Shown here one piece after another: positions 1 to 5,714 of a stretch of 6,117 nt of DNA. Location: contig JAZNOK010000124.1 of the NCBI GenBank assembly GCA_045580775.1, positions 1 to 6,117 on the forward strand, in the 5' to 3' direction. Source of the stretch: JAZMZS01 sp045580775 (GTDB lineage Bacteria; Bacillota; Clostridia; Oscillospirales; CAG-272). The stretch's first letter is position 1. The number at the start of each line of letters is the position of its first letter. A program made the translations under genes and the position numbers. The notes beneath the pieces are model-generated. The model was not told where the DNA came from. It saw only the letters and a program-made list of their open reading frames with translations, and made no database searches.

Positions 1-353
1 AGATCGAGCAGATCAATATACTCAATGCCGCAATGCTTGCGATGAATCGGGCGGTCGAAGGACTCTCGGTAAAAGCAGAGCTTGCTTTGATAGATGGCAA
101 CATTGCCCGTGGGTTTGATATTCCTGCGGTGCCTGTGATCAAGGGAGATGCAAAATCCCCTTCTATTGCGGCGGCATCTATCCTGGCAAAGGTGTCAAGA
201 GACAGACTGCTCATCGAATATGACAGACTCTATCCTGAATACGGATTTGCAAAGCACAAAGGCTATTCAACAAAGCTACACATGGATAAGATAAGAGAAC
301 TCGGGGTACTTCCCATACACCGACCGAGCTTTCTCAAATTTCTTGACAAATGA
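1..353 (+). CDS. rnhB: Ribonuclease HII, 3' portion (5' end outside window)
   Basis: RNase HII cuts the RNA strand of RNA:DNA hybrids and removes misincorporated ribonucleotides in the cytoplasm. The first complete codon is at 3, and 116 residues are visible before the TGA at 351-353; the reading frame is open to the window edge. Seen in the fragment: INILNAAMLAM followed by AVEGL, the LIDGN motif (its Asp, visible residue 31, matches a catalytic acidic residue of the family), and KGDAKSPSIAAASILAKVSRD, whose Asp (visible residue 49) is another expected metal ligand. The C-terminal HKGYSTKLH...LGVLPIHRPSF block is also typical, with Ser where many homologues have Gly (GYGT). The N-terminal catalytic DEVGRG-type motif must lie upstream of the window. 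The stop overlaps the yraN start by four bases (ATGA), implying translational coupling. The family assignment is secure. Confidence 0.95.
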   Translation, partial: IEQINILNAAMLAMNRAVEGLSVKAELALIDGNIARGFDIPAVPVIKGDAKSPSIAAASILAKVSRDRLLIEYDRLYPEYGFAKHKGYSTKLHMDKIRELGVLPIHRPSFLKFLDK

Positions 354-799
354 AATTTCTGTCAAAGCTGTTTTCAAAAAACGCCGCTCCTCAGGCAAAG
401 AAGACCGAGAAACGCACAATAGGTGATATCGGAGAGGACATCGCGTGTGAATACCTGCGTTCAAAGGGATATAAGATAATTGAAAGAAACGCTCAAATAT
501 CACACAAAGAAATTGACATTGTAGCCGAAAACGAGGAATATACCGTTATCGTTGAAGTAAAAACTCTGTCAATAACAGAAGAACAAGCACAAATCGAAGG
601 AAGACGGCCAAGCGACAGTATAGACAGGGCTAAAGCCCAAAACGTACTTTACGCCGCTTCTGCCTGGTGTTCTAAGCATTATTCAGGCAGGTCCCCAAGG
701 GTGGACGTCATAGAGATATACCTCGGAAATGATGTACCGAGGGTCGTACATATAGAAAACGCAATAAACTCTCAAACTTTGTACAGAAAAAGGAGATAA
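350..799 (+). CDS. yraN: YraN/UPF0102 family protein, nuclease-like fold
   Basis: This 149-residue protein belongs to the UPF0102 (YraN) family, whose members have a restriction-endonuclease-like fold and often sit beside rnhB; the biological role is not firmly known. The GDIGEDIACEYLRSKGY block (about residues 25-41) and the core EID (54-56) followed by IVEVK (67-71) give the D56...E69-x-K71 pattern of PD-(D/E)xK nucleases. A later R-V-D-V-I-E segment (about 117-122) matches the usual family C-terminal strand. Residues 1-22 form a basic leader longer than in typical members. The common GEID reads KEID, and the Arg that usually follows EVK is replaced (EVKTLS), with a short insertion before the RRP segment. 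The ATG at 350 overlaps the rnhB stop, the arrangement expected for a coupled operon gene. A metal-dependent nucleic-acid role is inference from fold only. Confidence 0.88.
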   Translation: MKFLSKLFSKNAAPQAKKTEKRTIGDIGEDIACEYLRSKGYKIIERNAQISHKEIDIVAENEEYTVIVEVKTLSITEEQAQIEGRRPSDSIDRAKAQNVLYAASAWCSKHYSGRSPRVDVIEIYLGNDVPRVVHIENAINSQTLYRKRR

Positions 800-801
800 T
801 C

Positions 802-1752
802 ATGGAGCTGTGTCTCTTTGATATGCATGCAGATACCCTATATGAAATGTATAAAAGAAAGACAGCTCTGAGAGACCCTTCCCTTCACATTTCGCTGGAC
901 CGCACAAAAAAATACCGTCAATACCTTCAATGCACCGCTATATGGAGCGATATGCGTCTGAGTGACAATGAGGCGTTTGAACGTTTTGTGCAGATCTATC
1001 ATTATGCAAAAGCTGTCTGCACAGAGGACAAAGAAGCAGTATTATGCCGCAACGTATCCGACATAAACGAAGCTCACACGCAAGGAAAAAGTGCATTTTT
1101 GCTCACGGTTGAGGATGCACGTTTACTGGCACAACAGCTGTCGCGGCTCGACATTCTCTTTCAGTGCGGCGTCAGGATGCTTACCCTCCAATGGCAAGGC
1201 GAGAGCTGTATAGGCGGAGGTTTTGACACCGAAGCACCCCTGACACCGTTTGGTCGGTCGGTCGTAGTACGCTGTGCACAACTGGGAATCATTCCGGACA
1301 TATCCCACGCAAATGAAATAACCTCAAGACAGATAATTGAGATAGCCGCCGAGCACGGCTCGCCCGTTATCGCTACTCATTCAAACGCATACTCGGTATG
1401 CAGTCACAAACGAAACCTCACAGATGCACTCTTTGATGAGCTTGTATCTATGGGCGGCATTGTTGGCATCAGTTTGGCTCCTCAGCATCTTAGTGCTGAC
1501 TGTATAGCCACCTCGGATGATGTACTATTACATATAGAGCATTACGCCGGGCGTGCGGGAATTGAACATATATGCCTGGGATGTGATCTGGACGGTATAG
1601 AAACGACTCCGACAGACATTCAAAACATCGGAGAGCTCGATAACATTTGCGAATGCATGCTCAGGCACAATTATAAGGAAAGCGACGTAACTGCCGTTTT
1701 CTCGGAGAATGCTCGCAGATATATTTCATCCAATTTGAAGAATATTAATTAA
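802..1752 (+). CDS. Membrane dipeptidase-type zinc dipeptidase (peptidase family M19)
   Basis: M19 enzymes are binuclear zinc peptidases of the amidohydrolase superfamily that hydrolyse dipeptides, often accepting a D-residue at the C-terminal position. The 316-residue length is in the normal range for bacterial members. Metal ligands can be followed through the sequence: H9 and D11 in DMHAD, the bridging Glu at E104 (TVEDA, where many homologues have EG), H169 in PDISHAN and H193 in ATHSNA. The HKRNLTD block (202-208) supplies the usual substrate-binding Arg, and GCDLDG (260-265) matches the conserved GSDFDG motif with its catalytic-site Asp. There is no signal peptide or membrane segment, so it is probably cytoplasmic despite the family name. 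The start follows an AGGAG site at 791-795 with six bases of spacing, only two bases after the yraN stop. The exact substrate (dietary, cell-wall or other dipeptides) cannot be read from sequence. Confidence 0.92.
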   Translation: MELCLFDMHADTLYEMYKRKTALRDPSLHISLDRTKKYRQYLQCTAIWSDMRLSDNEAFERFVQIYHYAKAVCTEDKEAVLCRNVSDINEAHTQGKSAFLLTVEDARLLAQQLSRLDILFQCGVRMLTLQWQGESCIGGGFDTEAPLTPFGRSVVVRCAQLGIIPDISHANEITSRQIIEIAAEHGSPVIATHSNAYSVCSHKRNLTDALFDELVSMGGIVGISLAPQHLSADCIATSDDVLLHIEHYAGRAGIEHICLGCDLDGIETTPTDIQNIGELDNICECMLRHNYKESDVTAVFSENARRYISSNLKNIN

Positions 1753-1780
1753 AACATATAAAAAAACAAGGAAGAAACAA

Positions 1781-3268
1781 ATGAACTACATCAGTACAAG
1801 AAACGCAAGCAAAACATTTGAAAGTGTAAGTGCCGCATGTGCTATCAAACGCGGACTTTCCTCAAACGGAGGACTGTTTATGCCCTCACGTATCCCCGCA
1901 CTTGAATGCACAGAGATCGAGAAGATCGCCACGATGACTTATCCTGAGCGTGCGGCATACATTCTCTCAAAGTATCTGAGCGACTATACCTACGAGGAGC
2001 TTCTTGAAGATGCACAGGCTGCTTACAGCGAGGAGCGTTTTCCCGGAGGTGCAGCTCCTGTCGTAAAGATCAAGGACGGAGTATACTCTCTCGAACTTTG
2101 GCACGGTCCTACATGTGCATTTAAAGACATGGCTCTTCAGATCATGCCCAGACTCCTCTCGAGAGCACTCAAAAAGACCGCAGAACACAACACCGCACTC
2201 ATCCTCGTCGCTACATCCGGAGATACAGGAAAAGCAGCTCTGGAAGGCTACAAGGATGTAGACGGAATAAAGATAATCGTATTCTACCCCAAAAACGGCG
2301 TCAGCCGAGTCCAAGAGCTGCAGATGGTGACTCAGGACGGCTCAAATGTCATGGTATGCCCGATCGACGGCAACTTTGACGATGCTCAGACGGGTGTCAA
2401 GAGGATGTTTGTCAACAAGACATTTGCCAAAAGCATTCTTGATGACGGATGTATCCTCTCGAGTGCAAACTCTATCAACTTCGGCAGACTCGCACCTCAG
2501 ATAGTGTACTACATTTCCGCATACTGTGACCTTGTATCAAGCGGAGAGATCAAGAGCGGAGATGAAATAGATATTACTGTTCCTACAGGAAACTTCGGTA
2601 ACATTCTCGCTGCATACATGGCAAAACTGATGGGTATGCCCTTCCGCCGTTTTGTATGTGCTTCAAACCAGAACAATATACTCACCGATTTTATCCGTAC
2701 AGGTAAGTATGACAAATCACGTGAGTTTATGCTTTCTATCTCTCCATCTATGGATATTCTCATATCATCCAATCTTGAGCGTCTTTTATACCTTCTCGCA
2801 GGAGATGAAAAAACCAAGCTTTGGATGAGAGCTCTCAGAGAGGAGGGAGCATACGAGATAGACGCCGAAACCCTCGCAAAGCTCCAGGCTGAGTTCTCAG
2901 GTTATTTCTGCTCCGAGCAGGATACAAAGAACACAATAAAGAGCGTATTTGAAAACGAAAATTACCTCATGGACACTCACACGGCAGTTGGATACAACTG
3001 TGCACAGCAGTACCTCTCCGAAAGCACAGAAAAGGTGCCCATGCTCATCGCTTCTACAGCCAGCCCATACAAATTTGCATCCGACGTATATGCATCTCTC
3101 ACCGGAGAAAAGCCTGAGGACCTTGAGGCACTCGAGCTTCTGTCAAAGTATAGCAAAACGTCAATACCCTCCCCTCTCTGCGGTATAGGCGAACGTACAG
3201 TACGCTTCGGAGGAGTATGTGCTGCAGATGAAATGCCCGAACAGGTAAGTAATTTCGCTAAACAATAA
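1781..3268 (+). CDS. thrC: Threonine synthase
   Basis: Threonine synthase converts O-phospho-L-homoserine to L-threonine and phosphate using pyridoxal 5'-phosphate, the last step of threonine synthesis, in the cytoplasm. At 495 residues it is of the longer type (E. coli/yeast-like architecture) rather than the shorter plant/Bacillus-like type. Motifs in order: N-terminal SSNGGLFMP (27-35), LWHGPTCAFKDMA (106-118) with K115 as the expected PLP Schiff-base lysine, ATSGDTGKAAL (144-154), the SANSINFGRLAPQ segment (228-240), the VPTGNFGN phosphate-binding loop (267-274), SSNLERL (329-335), DTHTAVGY (398-405) and ASTASPYKF (424-432). Nothing essential appears missing. The ATG is preceded by AAGGAAG at 1768-1774 with six bases of spacing, 28 bases after the dipeptidase stop. 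No homoserine dehydrogenase or homoserine kinase gene is adjacent, so the rest of the pathway lies elsewhere. No attenuator or leader peptide is visible upstream. Confidence 0.96.
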   Translation: MNYISTRNASKTFESVSAACAIKRGLSSNGGLFMPSRIPALECTEIEKIATMTYPERAAYILSKYLSDYTYEELLEDAQAAYSEERFPGGAAPVVKIKDGVYSLELWHGPTCAFKDMALQIMPRLLSRALKKTAEHNTALILVATSGDTGKAALEGYKDVDGIKIIVFYPKNGVSRVQELQMVTQDGSNVMVCPIDGNFDDAQTGVKRMFVNKTFAKSILDDGCILSSANSINFGRLAPQIVYYISAYCDLVSSGEIKSGDEIDITVPTGNFGNILAAYMAKLMGMPFRRFVCASNQNNILTDFIRTGKYDKSREFMLSISPSMDILISSNLERLLYLLAGDEKTKLWMRALREEGAYEIDAETLAKLQAEFSGYFCSEQDTKNTIKSVFENENYLMDTHTAVGYNCAQQYLSESTEKVPMLIASTASPYKFASDVYASLTGEKPEDLEALELLSKYSKTSIPSPLCGIGERTVRFGGVCAADEMPEQVSNFAKQ

Positions 3269-3291
3269 AAATCTACACAGCGGAGAATAAT

Positions 3292-4014
3292 ATGGCATTA
3301 TACACAATTGCCGACCTTCATTTGTCTTTTGGTGAGAACACCGACAAGCCGATGGAGGTATTCGGTGCAAAATGGCAGGACCATGCACAAAAAATTAAAA
3401 AGCGTTGGTCCGAGCTTGTCACCGACGCTGATACCGTAATAATACCCGGAGATATCTCCTGGGCACTGAAACTTGAGGATTCACTGGCGGATTTTCAATT
3501 CATAGAATCGCTGCCCGGCAAAAAGATCATCAGCAAGGGAAACCATGATTTTTGGTGGTCTACGCAAAACAAGATAAAGGGGTTCTTTGCTAAAAACAAC
3601 ATCTGCACAGTCGATATACTGTACAACAACGCATACCTTGCAGACGGTACTCTGATATGCGGTACACGCGGATGGTATAACGAGCAAAGTGCCGCTCCCC
3701 GCCCCTGTGACTATGAAAAGATCAGTGCACGTGAGTGCGGCAGACTTGAGCGTAGTCTGATCGCCGCAAGGTCTCTTGCAGGGGACTGCGATATACCTAT
3801 TGTGGTATTCACGCACTTTCCTCCCGTGTGGAAGGATTTTGCTTTCGAGGAGCTGATCGACCTGATGGAAAGCTACGGAGTAAAAAAATGCTATTACGGT
3901 CACATTCACGGCGTTTACAATGCTCAGGCGATCGCGGAATACCGCTCTATCAGGTTCGAGCTGATCTCCGCAGATTTTATTGATTTTACCCCTAGACGGA
4001 TATTCATCCCTTAA
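3292..4014 (+). CDS. Calcineurin-like metallophosphoesterase (COG1768-like predicted phosphohydrolase)
   Basis: This 240-residue protein carries a complete set of metallophosphoesterase motifs: D8 and H10 in ADLHLS, D54 in PGDISW, N84 and H85 in KGNHDFWW, H175 in FTHFPP, and H204/H206 in GHIHG. These residues bind two divalent metals and imply phosphomonoester or phosphodiester hydrolysis, but the substrate is unknown. The run DLHLS...PGDISW...KGNHDFWW...CGTRGW resembles the compact predicted phosphohydrolases grouped in COG1768, which I recall as common in Bacillota; that assignment is from memory. No signal peptide or transmembrane helix is evident, so it is probably cytoplasmic. It starts 23 bases after thrC behind a modest CGGAG site (3281-3285) with six bases of spacing, and appears to be the last gene of the rnhB-yraN-dipeptidase-thrC run. 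A housekeeping nucleotide or nucleic-acid role is only a guess. Confidence 0.9.
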   Translation: MALYTIADLHLSFGENTDKPMEVFGAKWQDHAQKIKKRWSELVTDADTVIIPGDISWALKLEDSLADFQFIESLPGKKIISKGNHDFWWSTQNKIKGFFAKNNICTVDILYNNAYLADGTLICGTRGWYNEQSAAPRPCDYEKISARECGRLERSLIAARSLAGDCDIPIVVFTHFPPVWKDFAFEELIDLMESYGVKKCYYGHIHGVYNAQAIAEYRSIRFELISADFIDFTPRRIFIP

Positions 4015-4071
4015 ACAGTTAAAAAAGCACACTTTTTCGTCAAAATGTTCAAAAAAAATAGCTCAAAATTG

Positions 4072-4100
4072 TTGACAAAATACAGCAAACGATGTAAAAT
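4072..4100 (+). promoter_or_regulatory. Predicted vegetative (sigma-A type) promoter of tig
   Basis: A perfect -35 box TTGACA (4072-4077) is separated by exactly 17 bases from TAAAAT (4095-4100), one mismatch from the TATAAT consensus. Transcription would begin near 4107, giving a leader of about 36 bases before the tig ATG. A run of eight A residues at 4051-4058 lies upstream in the position of an UP-element-like sequence. This is the only strong promoter I can support in the window, and it fits the high expression expected for trigger factor. Confidence 0.8.
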
Positions 4101-4129
4101 ATACAAGTATGTAAATGAGTAGTTCATTT

Positions 4130-4134
4130 GGAGG
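4130..4134 (+). promoter_or_regulatory. Ribosome binding site that decides the tig start
   Basis: GGAGG at 4130-4134 lies eight bases before the ATG at 4143. An in-frame TTG at 4128 could be taken as an earlier start, but it overlaps the Shine-Dalgarno site itself and has no ribosome binding site of its own. The ATG at 4143 is therefore the start, giving MSFKKTEKK as the N-terminus. Confidence 0.9.
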
Positions 4135-4142
4135 ATTTTAAA

Positions 4143-5618
4143 ATGAGTTTCAAGAAAACCGAAAAGAAAGACAATAACCTTTATGAGATCGAATTTCTGC
4201 TCGAGAAGGCAGAATTTGATGCAGCCGTAGACCGCGTATATAAGAAAAAGGCAAAGAGCCTCAATGTACCCGGCTTCAGAAAGGGCAAGGCTCCCAAGGC
4301 TATCATCGAAAAGATGTACGGCTCCTGGATCTTCTACGAGGATGCTATAAACGATCTTATCCCTGACGCTTACGGTGCTGCTGAGAAAGAGTCCGGTCTT
4401 GTTGTTGTCAGCCGTCCCGAGTTTGACGTTGTCAATATCGACGACGAGGGCGTTCTTATGAAGGCTACTGTATACACAAAGCCCGAAGTAAAGATCGAAG
4501 GCTACATCGGTATGGAGGCAACCAAGGCAAGTGTTGCTGTAACTGATGAAGAGGTTGAGCATGAGCTGTCTCACATTCGTGAGCGTAACTCAAGAACCAT
4601 TGACATCGAGGACAGAGCTGCACAGAACGGTGATGTTGCCAATATAGATTTTGACGGTTATGTTGACGGAGTTGCATTTGACGGAGGCAAGTCTGAGGGT
4701 TATGATCTTACTCTCGGCTCCGGTCAGTTTATTCCCGGCTTTGAGGAGCAGATAATCGGCAAGAAGATCGGCGAGGAGTTCGATGTAAACGTATCCTTCC
4801 CTGAAGATTATCATGCAACAGAGCTCGCAGGCAAGGCATCCGTATTCAAGTGCAAGCTCAATGCACTCAAGGTAGTTGAGCTTCCCACACTTGACGATGA
4901 ATTTGCAAAGGATGTTTCCGAATTTGACACTCTTGATGAATACAAGGCTGATATAAAGGCTAAAATAACCGAGAGAAAAGAAAAGTCTGCTGACAGTGCT
5001 CTGGAAGAGACACTTCTCGGAATGCTCGTAGAGAAGCTCGAGGCTGATATCCCCGCTCCCATGATCGAGATGGAGGCTGAAAACCTCGTACGTGACTATG
5101 ACAACCGCCTTAGAAGCCAGGGTATGGATCTCAACACCTACTTCAAGTACACAGGTCAAACTCTCGAGCAGCTTCGTGAGTCCATGATGCCTATGGCTGA
5201 AAAGCAGGTCAAGAGCCGTCTTGCTCTTGAAGCTATCGTAGCAGCTGAGAATATCACGGCTACTGATGATGAGATCGAGACAGAGTATGCTGATATTGCT
5301 AAGGCATACGGACTCGAGGCAGACAAGGTAAAGGAATTTGTAGATCGCGAGGGTGTTGCCCGTGACGTTACAGTAAGAAAGGCAATGGACCTTATTAAGG
5401 ACAAGGCTGTAGTAACCGAGGAGAAACCCGCAAAGAAAACTGCAAAGAAGTCTACCGCAAAGAAGAGTGCTGATGCCGAGACTGCTGAGGAGAAGCCTCA
5501 GAAAAAGACAACTGCAAAGAAAACTACAAAGAAAGCAGCTGACGGCGAGCAAGCACCTGCAAAGAAGCCTGCAGCAAAGAAAACCGCAAAAAAAGCTGAG
5601 ACAGACAAGGCTGAGTAA
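4143..5618 (+). CDS. tig: Trigger factor (ribosome-associated chaperone and peptidyl-prolyl isomerase) with lysine-rich C-terminal tail
   Basis: Trigger factor docks at the ribosomal exit tunnel, shields nascent chains and carries a peptidyl-prolyl cis-trans isomerase domain. From the ATG at 4143 the protein has 491 residues, longer than the usual 430-450 or so. Domains in order: the N-terminal ribosome-binding domain (about 1-120) with the signature loop GFRKGKAP at 44-51; the FKBP-type isomerase domain (about 155-242), including NIDFDGYVDG and the GSGQFIPGFEEQIIG block (193-207); and a helical C-terminal chaperone domain (about 245-420), including DIPAPMIE. From about residue 426 to the end is an added low-complexity tail of Lys, Ala, Thr and Glu with repeated AKK units, which accounts for the extra length. 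The gene has its own strong promoter and ribosome binding site and is followed by a hairpin and clpP, a common bacterial order. The assignment is secure; the role of the tail is unknown. Confidence 0.97.
   Translation: MSFKKTEKKDNNLYEIEFLLEKAEFDAAVDRVYKKKAKSLNVPGFRKGKAPKAIIEKMYGSWIFYEDAINDLIPDAYGAAEKESGLVVVSRPEFDVVNIDDEGVLMKATVYTKPEVKIEGYIGMEATKASVAVTDEEVEHELSHIRERNSRTIDIEDRAAQNGDVANIDFDGYVDGVAFDGGKSEGYDLTLGSGQFIPGFEEQIIGKKIGEEFDVNVSFPEDYHATELAGKASVFKCKLNALKVVELPTLDDEFAKDVSEFDTLDEYKADIKAKITERKEKSADSALEETLLGMLVEKLEADIPAPMIEMEAENLVRDYDNRLRSQGMDLNTYFKYTGQTLEQLRESMMPMAEKQVKSRLALEAIVAAENITATDDEIETEYADIAKAYGLEADKVKEFVDREGVARDVTVRKAMDLIKDKAVVTEEKPAKKTAKKSTAKKSADAETAEEKPQKKTTAKKTTKKAADGEQAPAKKPAAKKTAKKAETDKAE
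5430..5594 (+). repeat. Degenerate AKK-coding repeat tract in the 3' end of tig
   Basis: Short imperfect units of the form GCAAAGAAR, encoding Ala-Lys-Lys, recur through this stretch with variable 3-30 base spacers, for example at 5430-5438. They encode AKKTAKKSTAKKS, then KKTTAKKTTKK, then PAKKPAAKKTAKKA, separated by short acidic spacers (ADAETAEEKPQ and ADGEQA). The region corresponds to residues 430-484 of trigger factor. Third-position variation (AAA/AAG, GCA/ACA) shows the units have diverged, so this is not a recent perfect expansion. The reading frame is kept throughout. Confidence 0.8.
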
Positions 5619-5646
5619 GCAAAATTTGACATTGCGTCACACATCG

Positions 5647-5680
5647 GGGCTGGTAATAATGCTATTACCAGCCCTTTACT
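5647..5680 (+). terminator. Hairpin between tig and clpP, possible leaky intrinsic terminator
   Basis: A perfect 12-bp inverted repeat (5647-5658 pairing with 5663-5674) closes a four-base ATGC loop, with a GC-rich base (GGGC/GCCC), starting 28 bases after the tig stop. It is followed by TTTACT rather than a continuous T-run, so termination is probably incomplete. It may work as an attenuator setting the tig to clpP ratio, or as an mRNA-stabilising 3' end. The hairpin is seen directly; its function is inferred. Confidence 0.65.
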
Positions 5681-5704
5681 AAACTATAAAATGGCGAAAG
5701 GATC

Positions 5705-5710
5705 AGGTGA
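5705..5710 (+). promoter_or_regulatory. Ribosome binding site that decides the clpP start
   Basis: AGGTGA matches the 3' part of the AGGAGGTGA sequence complementary to the end of 16S rRNA and lies four bases before the ATG at 5715. An in-frame ATG at 5691 has no comparable site in front of it, so 5715 is preferred. Confidence 0.65.
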
Positions 5711-5714
5711 AAAA

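Noticed and set aside
1252..1264. Tandem GGTC repeat (three copies) inside the dipeptidase gene
   Set aside because: It is very short, keeps the reading frame and encodes ordinary family sequence; likely coincidence.
4022..4037. AAAAAG/CTTTTT inverted repeat with a CACA loop just after the metallophosphoesterase stop, possible terminator of the upstream operon
   Set aside because: The stem is only six pairs with a single G-C pair and lies in A/T-rich sequence, so it is too weak to support as an intrinsic terminator.
4128..4142. TTG at 4128 as the trigger factor start
   Set aside because: It overlaps the GGAGG ribosome binding site that serves the ATG at 4143, so it cannot be the normal start.
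3481..4574. Two minus-strand open frames (3481-4032 and 4011-4574) opposite the phosphoesterase and tig
   Set aside because: Both lie largely inside confidently assigned + strand genes and their translations look like antisense artefacts without known motifs.
4590..5552. Long open frame on the minus strand opposite tig (about 320 codons)
   Set aside because: It is antisense to a clearly identified trigger factor gene, shows no recognisable domain, has Cys/Leu/Ser-rich composition typical of reverse-frame translation, and has no ribosome binding site I could support.
5625..5645. TTTGACA followed by CGTCACA after tig, resembling an inverted CtsR operator
   Set aside because: Only the first heptad fits; the second half-site matches poorly, so this is likely chance.
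5626..5690. TTGACA at 5626-5631 and TATAAA at 5685-5690 as promoter elements for clpP
   Set aside because: They are far too distant to pair with each other. TTGACA has no -10 box at about 17 bases, and TATAAA has no recognisable -35 at the right spacing. A weak clpP promoter cannot be excluded.
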